A stretch of DNA of 15,169 bases, from NCBI GenBank assembly GCA_046530935.1, contig JBHEQW010000070.1, positions 1-15,169 on the forward strand, written 5' to 3'. The DNA comes from Arsenophonus sp046530935. Lineage in GTDB: Bacteria > Pseudomonadota > Gammaproteobacteria > Enterobacterales > Enterobacteriaceae. The position numbers were made by a program, and so were the translations under genes. This document shows positions 8,618 to 15,169 of this stretch, in pieces; positions within the stretch are counted from its first letter, which is position 1, and every line of letters begins with the position of its first letter. Below the pieces are notes generated by a model, which had not been told where the DNA came from, did no database searches, and worked only from the letters and a program-made list of their open reading frames with translations.

Positions 8618-9987
8618 TTATTTTAACAGGTCTACAAGATTGACTGAATAACCAATATAGTTAGCTGGTGTCATTGTTTTTAAACGTTTTTTTTCTTCTT
8701 GTGGCAAATCTAAGTTATCAATAAATGCTTTGATGTCATCTGCTGTAGCGCGTTTTCCTCTGGTTAAAGCTTTTAGTTTTTCATAAGGTTTTTCAATTCC
8801 ATAGCGGCGCATAATAGTTTGAATAGCTTCAGCCAGCACTTCCCAATTAGCATCTAATTCAGATTGTAAATTTTGCTCATTAACTTCTAGTTTACTCAAG
8901 CCTTTCATGGTTGCTTGATAAGCCACTAAAGCATAACCGATGCCAACGCCTAAATTACGTAATACCGTTGAATCAGTGAGATCCCGTTGCCAACGTGAAA
9001 TCGGTAACTTATTTGCTAGATGATTTAATATAGCATTTGCTAGTCCTAGATTACCTTCAGAATTTTCAAAATCAATTGGGTTAACTTTATGCGGCATGGT
9101 TGATGAACCAATTTCATCTACAACAGCCTTTTGTTTAAAATGATTAAGAGCAATATAACCCCATATATCACGATTAAAATCGATTAAAATGCTATTAAAA
9201 CGAGCAATACAATGAAATAGTTCAGCAATATAGTCGTGAGGTTCAATTTGGGTTGTGAATGGATTCCATTTAATACCTAATGAAATGACAAACTCTTCAC
9301 TGAACAGATGCCAGTTTATATCAGGATAAGCGCATAAATGGGCATTATAATTACCCACTGCACCATTAATTTTGCCTAAAATTTCGATTTGCTCAAATTG
9401 CTGATATTGCCTCTCCATACGATAAGCAATATTAGCAAACTCTTTACCTATAGTGGTTGGGGTCGCTGGTTGACCATGTGTTCTTGATAATAGCGACAAA
9501 GTGCGATAAAGATGTGCCATTTTTTTTATGGTATTAATAATTTTTCGCCATTGAGGAAGAACCACTTGACAACGTGTGGTTTTTAGTATTAATGCATGAG
9601 AAAGATTATTAATATCTTCAGAGCTACAGGCAAAATGAATAAATTCGGCCACTTTTTTAAGTTCAGGCATGGCTGCTATTTTTTTTTTAGAAAATATTCA
9701 ACTGCTTTTACATCATGGTTAGTTGTTTGCTCAATTTGTTTGATCTGAATTGCATCATTTTCATTGAAGTTAGCTATAATTTGCTCAAGAAAATTATTTA
9801 TTTCGGTACTAAATGCTGGCACTTCTTTAATATCAGCGCATGATGCTAATTTTTGTAGCCAGCGCACCTCTATTTGTATGCGATATTTTATCAAACTAAA
9901 TTCACTAAAAATTGAACGTAATAGCTTGACTTTATCACCGTAGCGACCATCAATTGGTGATACAGCAGTCAGTGAAGATAATTTCAT
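8618..9987 (-). pseudogene. purB: purB, adenylosuccinate lyase, complete but for a one-base frameshift in an A run
   Basis: PurB catalyses two steps of purine synthesis in the cytosol: SAICAR to AICAR, and adenylosuccinate to AMP. The ATG at 9987 is preceded by AGAAGG at a 9-base spacing and begins MKLSSLTAVSPIDGRYG, the family N-terminus. The frame runs 103 codons to a TAG at 9676-9678 inside ...CTA-A9-TAG. The remaining 350 codons continue from an in-frame Met codon at 9670 to the TAA at 8618. Adding one A to the run of ten at 9679-9688 gives YFLKKKIAAMPELKK and restores an open frame of exactly 456 codons, the length of E. coli PurB. Catalytic His171 (RTHGQPATP) and Ser295 in the signature loop (GSSTMPHKVNP) are present, and there are no other lesions. 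It is the last gene of mnmA-hflD-purB, 22 bases after hflD. It is either newly inactivated or read through by slippage on the A tract. Restart at 9670 would give a protein lacking 106 residues. Confidence 0.95.
9679..9688 (-). other. A10 homopolymer, frameshift or slippage site in purB
   Basis: Ten consecutive A on the coding strand (T10 on the + strand) sit where eleven are needed to keep purB in frame. Long A runs of this kind are known slippage sites for RNA polymerase in AT-rich insect endosymbionts, so a fraction of transcripts could carry A11 and encode full-length PurB. A sequencing or assembly indel is the other possibility. Confidence 0.85.
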
Positions 9988-10009
9988 TGGTGCAGACCTT
10001 CTAGATTTA

Positions 10010-10636
10010 TTAACAATGAGCAAAAATTTCTTTTGCTTGAATGATCAAACGTTTTCGAAAAAACATTAATTGTAGTCGGTTTCCCCCGACTTGTTGCCAT
10101 AAAACAGCACTACGAATCCCAGTAAAAAGTAATGTGCGTACTTTAGCTTGTATCAAGCTGTTTTGTAGAATATCTGGAGAACCAGTTACCTGAATACGTG
10201 GGCCAATAGGGCTAATTACATCCACATAAATACCTGCCAGCGCATTGAAAATGCCACTACACATAGGTTCAAAATAATTTTTTTTCTGTTGAAGCAGTTC
10301 AATACGTCGTTTAAGTTCATCACTTGCCAATAAATTTTTTCTTAGTCGACGTTCTAACCCAATAATACTTAATAAGTACCGCGTTAAATCTGAGGAAAAT
10401 GTACTACCTGAAGCAGTAAGTATAGCAAGTAGAGTGTTTAACCCAATACTAAGATTTTTTTCGTTATTTCCATAAACAGCTAATGTAGATGTTAGATTAA
10501 TATTTACTGTGCTATTAATCATCACTTTTGCCGCATTGTCGTTAATTTTACCTTCATAAGCTAATTGTTGAACTAGACGGCATGCTTGGCAAATACCAGC
10601 AAATGCAAGAGTAATATCATAAAAATTTTTGCTCAC
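10010..10636 (-). CDS. hflD: HflD, high-frequency-lysogenization protein homologue
   Basis: The gene encodes 208 residues, close to the 213 of E. coli, and aligns from end to end: NFYDITLAFAGICQACRLVQQLA at the start (E. coli NYYDITLALAGICQSARLVQQLA), the TSTLAVYG block, AGIYVDVISPIGPRIQVTGSP, and VLWQQVGGNRLQLMF near the C-terminus. In E. coli HflD is a peripheral inner-membrane protein that binds the phage lambda CII activator. Its housekeeping role is not settled. The start is GTG at 10636, preceded by AGGAG (10642-10646) that overlaps the mnmA stop codon. The ATG two bases upstream runs straight into TGA, so GTG is the only sensible choice. The 8-base gap to mnmA and 22-base gap to purB point to one operon. 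The middle (about residues 75-140) is the least conserved part. No disabling change is seen. Confidence 0.95.
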   Translation of the reverse strand: MSKNFYDITLAFAGICQACRLVQQLAYEGKINDNAAKVMINSTVNINLTSTLAVYGNNEKNLSIGLNTLLAILTASGSTFSSDLTRYLLSIIGLERRLRKNLLASDELKRRIELLQQKKNYFEPMCSGIFNALAGIYVDVISPIGPRIQVTGSPDILQNSLIQAKVRTLLFTGIRSAVLWQQVGGNRLQLMFFRKRLIIQAKEIFAHC

Positions 10637-10644
10637 ATTAACTC

Positions 10645-11742
10645 CTAAATACCTGTTTCAATAACGCCACCGCCCAAACAAATTTCACCTTGATAAAAAA
10701 CTGCTGACTGACTAGGTGTAATGGCTGCAATAGGATAGTCAAATTGTACGGCAACTTTATTTTCACTAAGTATCTTAATTGTGCATGGAATATCTGATTG
10801 CCTATAACGGGTTTTAACAGTGCATTGATTAGTTTCATTTAATGGTGTTGGATTAATCCAATGAATTTGTTGGACGATAAGTCCTGTGGACATTAAACGT
10901 GGGTGGTTATGGCCTTGGGCAACAATTAGGTAATTATTTTTAATATCTTTATCGACAACATACCAGGGATCGTATGTGGCTTCTTTTACACCACCAATAC
11001 CCAATCCCTTACGTTGACCTATCGTATGATACATTAAACCTGCATGTTCACCTAAAATTTTGCCGTCAACTGTTATTATTGCACCTGGGTTAGCTGGAAG
11101 ATAGCGAGCAAGAAAGTCTCTAAATTTACGTTCACCAATAAAACAAATCCCTGTTGAGTTTTTCTTTTTGGCTGTAATTAAACCAGCTTTCTCAGCAATA
11201 AGGCGAACGGATGATTTTTCCAGTTCACCAATTGGGAAAAGACTTTGTGATAGTTTTTGTTGATCTAAAGCATAAAGGAAATAGCTCTGGTCTTTATTTT
11301 TATCTAAACCGCGCAATAATTGATGGTGTCCAGCAACAGTTTTTCGTCTAGCGTAGTGGCCGGTGGCAATATAATCTGTTGCCAGATTATCAGAAGAAAA
11401 TTCCAAAAATGCCTTAAATTTAATTTCTTTATTACATAGAATATCAGGATTTGGTGTGCGGCCAGCTTTATATTCAGCAAGAAAATGTGTAAAAACATTC
11501 TCCCAATATTCAGCTGAGAAATTAACGGTATGAAGCTCTATATTTAGTTTATCGCATACCAATTTTGCGTCAGCAAGATCGGTAGCTGCTAAGCAATACT
11601 CTTCAGTATCGTCTTCTTCCCAGTTTTTCATAAATAAACCGGCAACCTGATAACCTTGTTGTTTTAAAAGGTAAGCAGATACAGATGAGTCAACCCCACC
11701 AGACATAGCAACAATGATTTTTTTTAAATGGTTATCTGACAT
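10645..11742 (-). CDS. mnmA: MnmA, tRNA 2-thiouridine(34) synthase
   Basis: MnmA adenylates and then thiolates U34 of tRNA-Lys, -Glu and -Gln in the cytosol, using sulfur relayed from IscS through Tus proteins, giving s2U as part of mnm5s2U. The 365 residues compare with 368 in E. coli. The PP-loop ATP site SGGVDSS is at residues 14-20. The two active-site cysteines are Cys103 (NPDILCNKEIKF) and Cys200 (STGICFIGER). The NWEEDD, GHYAR and DKNKDQSYFLY segments and the HTIGQRKGLGIGG block of the central domain are all intact. The ATG at 11742 matches the family start but has only a weak GAGAT upstream. It is the first gene of mnmA-hflD-purB, as in other Enterobacterales. The nudJ and rluE genes usually upstream are not visible. 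Confidence 0.97.
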   Translation of the reverse strand: MSDNHLKKIIVAMSGGVDSSVSAYLLKQQGYQVAGLFMKNWEEDDTEEYCLAATDLADAKLVCDKLNIELHTVNFSAEYWENVFTHFLAEYKAGRTPNPDILCNKEIKFKAFLEFSSDNLATDYIATGHYARRKTVAGHHQLLRGLDKNKDQSYFLYALDQQKLSQSLFPIGELEKSSVRLIAEKAGLITAKKKNSTGICFIGERKFRDFLARYLPANPGAIITVDGKILGEHAGLMYHTIGQRKGLGIGGVKEATYDPWYVVDKDIKNNYLIVAQGHNHPRLMSTGLIVQQIHWINPTPLNETNQCTVKTRYRQSDIPCTIKILSENKVAVQFDYPIAAITPSQSAVFYQGEICLGGGVIETGI

Positions 11743-12355
11743 GAATAAATCTCATTGCCTCATTGCAAGTAAACATAAATTTAAATATTTTAACATGAAG
11801 TTGCAAATTACAACACTATACTAACATAGTATTTATGTTACTTAATATGAAATTGATAAGCATTGATTAATGTTAACTGTAATAACTCTCATCTGATAAA
11901 ACAGAATATCTGCCAGTAAATGCGAACAAAGGAATGAACTGGATATACTTCATCAGAAATAACAGAAACATTGGTAGATATTATTATCATCTGAAGATGT
12001 TTTAGGCATCTTATCTAGTTCAATCAAAAAAAAAGAAACAGAAGGAAAGCATGGCCATAGAGATAGAGATAGAGGGAAGGAATGTGGTTGTCAATTGATG
12101 AATTTTTATTAATTACTGTGGGAGTTATTAATACCGGTTTCTTCTATAGCTATCGGCAATCGAAATTGGTTTCGTTGACTTATAACTATCGATCATATTG
12201 ATGCTAAACTAATTTATTTTTAATAAATTTTTTTATAACTAAAAATTTACCTTTAACGTAAACTACATTAGAAATTGTAACGTTTACTTTAAACAAAATC
12301 GACATCTTTCCAGTTACCAAGTTGTAAACCTATCTAAGAGTTATGCTTATTTTTG
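11743..12355. other. upstream region of mnmA and decayed DNA
   Basis: About 600 bases without a recognisable gene. The operon promoter should lie in the first 150 bases. A TAAAAT box with a TTGTAA 15 bases upstream (minus strand, near 11788-11814) is a weak candidate that I do not call. I could find no trace of nudJ, the usual neighbour of mnmA. A short GAGATA repeat lies at about 12058-12073. The rest is eroded AT-rich sequence up to the left end of IS copy D. Confidence 0.5.
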
Positions 12356-13812
12356 ATGTATGTGTTTTCGAAGATGGTCTGTATCCTGCTAATTGATTTT
12401 GTGAATGATTTCAACAATAGAGGATATGATATGCTATAAAAAATCTAGATTACAGGTATAAATTAAACCAGATATTACTTGTAATCCTTATCATAAACTC
12501 ATTTGTAATGATGCCAGGCAGCTGATAGATATAGCCGCATTTAAGCTGAGCTCTAAGTCATGCCTGCGGTAAAAGATGCTGAATAAGGTCGCCTTGTCGA
12601 CTGGCGTGCGTCCCAATAATGCCAGTTCATACGTAACAGTTATTTGACACAGCAAACTATACAGAGATTGCTATTGCATATGTTGAGATTAAAGTGTCTA
12701 AGACCAGGAATTGCAGCGGAAATAGAATATGCTACAACAAGTTGTTGCTATCGCATCAATTTATCTGAAACTTATAAAAAGTCTCGAAGAGTTGCTGATA
12801 TGGATCTATATCGATGAGAAATGTATCTATCGGTAATTTTTATGAAGCTGTATGTCGCTTTCTCGCTAAAAAAGCATATGATTTCTTTGCGGAAAAAACT
12901 ATCAATAGATTGAAACACCAATAGCTTAACCAACACAGGAACTATTGCCTATATGATTTTAGCGATACAGATACTCTCTACGTTTGTTTCTTCGCTGATG
13001 GCATATACATATTCCTATCAGGTAAGATGATCCTCTATTTTTAGCTTGCTCATTATTGGCGTAACTTACATATGGATGTAAGGAGATGGTTTTGATAGAA
13101 GATAGTTATAGATAGTCATAAGCGAACTGGGCTGAACTTCTTAATGCTCTGGTGGGTGTTGGTTAGCTCGTGGTTTAATCATATCTTATATCCAAGGTTT
13201 GCTATATTGGATTATAATGCCTTTGATTTTTGGAATACAATGCCAAAGATATTCCAGAACACGCAGCACCAACGACCCTTGTTGGATATATAAAACACAT
13301 AATGTTGCTTGTTTCACTCTCTCCAAAGGCATGTAACTAAAAGTTAAAGTTAAGATGCGGAAGCTCTGGTTAGCATAGAGCCGTGATAGTGTTAATAAAG
13401 CACTTGATATTTTGTTGGCAATGTTTTCATGGAAGTATCTTGCAGCGATGAAGAAGCTGGAGAAAGATCGAGAAGAACTGCTGGTATTCTACGATTTCTA
13501 ATCAGAAGCACTGTGTATCAATAAGAAAAATGAATCCGATTGAATTGTCTTTTTCAACAGTCAGGCTTGGAATATAGATCGACACGCAAAGAACTGTGAT
13601 TCTAAAAACAAACATTTCAATGGTATTTAAGCTGTTACAGTCTGCGTAGAAAAATTGGAGAAGGCAACTAAAGAAATTTTGATCGCTATTACATGCTGGT
13701 AAACAACATGCAGTTTAAGGGCGGAGAATAAATTCACGAAGGATTAGACTGAAATGTTAGCTTAAACTGCACCGTAATTTACAAGATGATTTGCTAATAT
13801 CTCGATTAAAAA
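12356..13812 (+). mobile_element. decayed IS256-family element, copy D (near full length)
   Basis: This is a dead full-length copy of the same IS. The left end reads TGTGTTTTCGAAGATGG (12361-12377), matching copy A. The transposase fragments include 'FADGI' with the first Asp near 12988-13003 and the FWN-MPKIFQN segment near 13227-13262. 'KYLAAMKKLEKDREELLVFYDF' runs at about 13435-13498. 'CVSIRKMNPIELSFSTVRL', which keeps the catalytic Glu context (NPIES in the family), runs at about 13513-13568. 'ISMVFKLLQSA' follows near 13614-13645. All lie in shifting frames separated by stops. The last bases, CTAATATCTCGATTAAA near 13793-13809, are the eroded right end. This copy keeps the longest uninterrupted match around LEKDREELLVFYDF. 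Confidence 0.87.
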
Positions 13813-14589
13813 TAGCTAATTTTTAAAAAATTTTTTAAATCTTACTTTTTATTTATAAGTTTATAAGTAAATTTATCAAAGATTTTTATCTGAATCAAAT
13901 TTTTATCAAAAATAATTTATTTTAATTTGATAAATAATAATTAATTGTTGCTAATTAATTTTAATAAAAAATAATTATGCTATAACAAGATGCATATCAT
14001 TTTAATTAGTAATAAATAACCATAATAAATAACCATAGTATTCAAATCTTTAATCTTAATTTTAGCAAAAATAGAGAGATGACCTGGTTTAATGTCAATA
14101 ATTGCTGCTGTTGAACCTAATTCATACATATGAAATTATTTTGGTTTTAAAAGTTCTCCTCTATCCACATGCACAATCATACTATAGTTGTATGAAGATG
14201 TTGTTGGGTGTGGCCGGGAATCACTAAATTTTATGATGCCTGCGATTATTACTTTAATAATATAGTTTTATGGATGGATTGTTGGTTATGTAAACAAGAT
14301 GTGGTTAAATATTTTGTGTTTAGATATTTCTGTTGAAGAAAAGTTACAAGCCTTGGTTCGCTATCCCATATGATGCCGATTTGCCTCTCATATTAAAATT
14401 ATGGCAAATATTATTGTTATGCCAGCAGTGCTGTGGGCAGGATGTATTCACAGTTAAAATACTAACTTACAATAAAATTGTTACTGGCTATGGTGTTGGG
14501 ATGGTATTACTATTATGTCATTATGTTATATAATATGGAATTTATTCAATATTATTAAATAAGCTTGCTAAGCTTTAAAATACTTATAA
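13813..14589. other. AT-rich and decayed DNA, no recognisable gene
   Basis: The first 200 bases are almost pure AT with many A and T runs. From about 14080 base composition rises. Open stretches on the + strand, such as 14333-14533 with TTG as the only possible start, contain hydrophobic segments (LPLILKLWQILLL). They show no family match that I can defend and no ribosome binding site. They may be fragments of an eroded membrane protein gene. Confidence 0.45.
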
Positions 14590-14850
14590 TTTAAGGCTGT
14601 AGATCTTAAACCTGGATCTTCATCAAATAAAGATGATACTGGTTATCTACAAGATAATGATTTATGGCTAGCAATTTCACTAGATAAATTAAAATTCCAC
14701 TAGATAAATTAGAGTATAGAAATATTAGATTAAATCTGCCAGACAAGGCTTTTCAATCTTTTTGGTATGATTTGTGTGTGTGGCAGCACAGCCGCCACAT
14801 AATAAAATCGTATCGTGCTAATGTGGTACATCTTGACTTATATTATATGT
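14590..14850 (+). pseudogene. unrecognised gene relic broken by a 20-bp duplication
   Basis: From 14590 a + strand frame is open through 'AVDLKPGSSSNKDDTGYLQDNDLWLAISLDK', until a stop at 14701 inside a 20-base tandem duplication. If one copy of the duplication is removed, the frame continues as LEYRNIRLNLPDKAFQSFW and on to a TAG at about 14848-14850. That makes roughly 80 open codons in a region otherwise dense with stops. The residue mix (W, Y, D, P, H) looks like real protein rather than AT-rich noise. I do not recognise the family. It has no clear start and is probably an internal piece of a longer gene whose other parts are eroded. Confidence 0.5.
14677..14716. repeat. 20-bp tandem duplication causing a frameshift
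   Basis: The unit at 14677-14696 (TCACTAGATAAATTA then AAATT) is repeated at 14697-14716 (CCACTAGATAAATTA then GAGTA). The shared core CACTAGATAAATTA recurs after exactly 20 bases. Because 20 is not a multiple of three, the duplication shifts the frame of the surrounding relic. Confidence 0.8.
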
Positions 14851-15169
14851 AGGAAGAGATAACTAAATAAAAGGCTGTTTTTATTTATAAGTTAGGTACA
14901 GCTTATGTAGGACAGAAGAGTGATCCTGTTACTAATTCTATTACTGTTAGATAAACTGCCAATTACACAATGTGGAGAATAACAACAGATCATAAATCTT
15001 AAATGTCAATCAAACATCTATTTGATGTGGATGAAATTTCATCTATTCTCTTACTATTAGGAGAGCTATCTTGGATTATAACTTTTCAGAGGAATTATAA
15101 TTAGTTGTTTTTTAGCAATTAGATTGTATAGAATGGGATAAATATCCTACTGAGAGCTACTTCCAACAA
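14851..15169. other. decayed DNA at the window edge
   Basis: No gene can be supported. A 33-codon frame begins at an ATG at 15003 (MSIKHLFDVDEISS) and stops at 15104, without a ribosome binding site or a family match. It may be a further piece of the relic to its left. Confidence 0.4.

Noticed and set aside
10638..10838. 66-codon minus-strand frame overlapping the mnmA 3' end
   Set aside because: It is in another frame inside mnmA, which is well conserved. It has no homology of its own.
11304..11498. 64-codon minus-strand frame within mnmA
   Set aside because: Shadow of mnmA in a different frame. The composition reflects the AT-rich wobble positions.
11788..11814. Candidate promoter for mnmA (TTGTAA, 15 bases, TAAAAT on the minus strand)
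   Set aside because: The spacer is too short, and such boxes are expected by chance in sequence this AT-rich.
14333..14533. Possible N-terminus of an ABC transporter permease (KPWFAIP...LPLILKLWQILLL)
   Set aside because: The similarity is limited to a short hydrophobic segment and fails after about 25 residues. The start would be TTG without a ribosome site. Left as unrecognised.

Overview
The window reads as a piece of the chromosome of an Enterobacterales insect-type symbiont in the middle of genome reduction (inference). It is very AT-rich. The few intact genes match their gammaproteobacterial enteric relatives closely, and the mnmA-hflD-purB order is the one found in Enterobacterales. 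Only about a fifth of the sequence is still gene-like; the rest is decayed DNA. Arsenophonus-, Sodalis- or Serratia symbiotica-like lineages all fit, and the genus cannot be settled by reading alone.

Layout from left to right. Bases 1-857 are decayed sequence with no recognisable gene. 858-2290 is a degenerate IS256-family element. 2561-2838 is an intact cold-shock gene on the minus strand (CspC/CspE type) with its terminator and a hairpin in its leader. 3160-4352 is a second dead IS256-family copy with a large internal deletion. 4590-4783 is a tRNA-Asn(GUU) gene with a near-consensus promoter and a palindrome downstream. 4900-5925 is a heavily decayed pyrC (dihydroorotase). 5921-7113 and 7114-8425 are two more dead copies of the same IS, placed head to head. 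8618-11742 is the minus-strand cluster mnmA-hflD-purB. 12356-13812 is a fifth dead IS copy. 13813-15169 is decayed DNA that includes one unrecognised gene relic.

The retained functions are core ones: an RNA chaperone (Csp), tRNA-Asn, the tRNA 2-thiouridylase MnmA, HflD, and the purine enzyme PurB. PurB is the striking case. All 456 codons and the active-site residues are present, but one base is missing from an A-run (A10 where A11 is needed). The gene is therefore either freshly dead or rescued by slippage on the homopolymer. By contrast pyrC has many stops and frameshifts and its 3' end is replaced by an IS, so this locus no longer supplies dihydroorotase.

Five decayed copies of one IS256-family element (ancestral length about 1.4 kb) explain nearly 6.6 kb of apparently gene-free DNA. 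All carry many stops and frameshifts, and none can encode a working transposase. They look like the remains of an old IS expansion that is now being erased.
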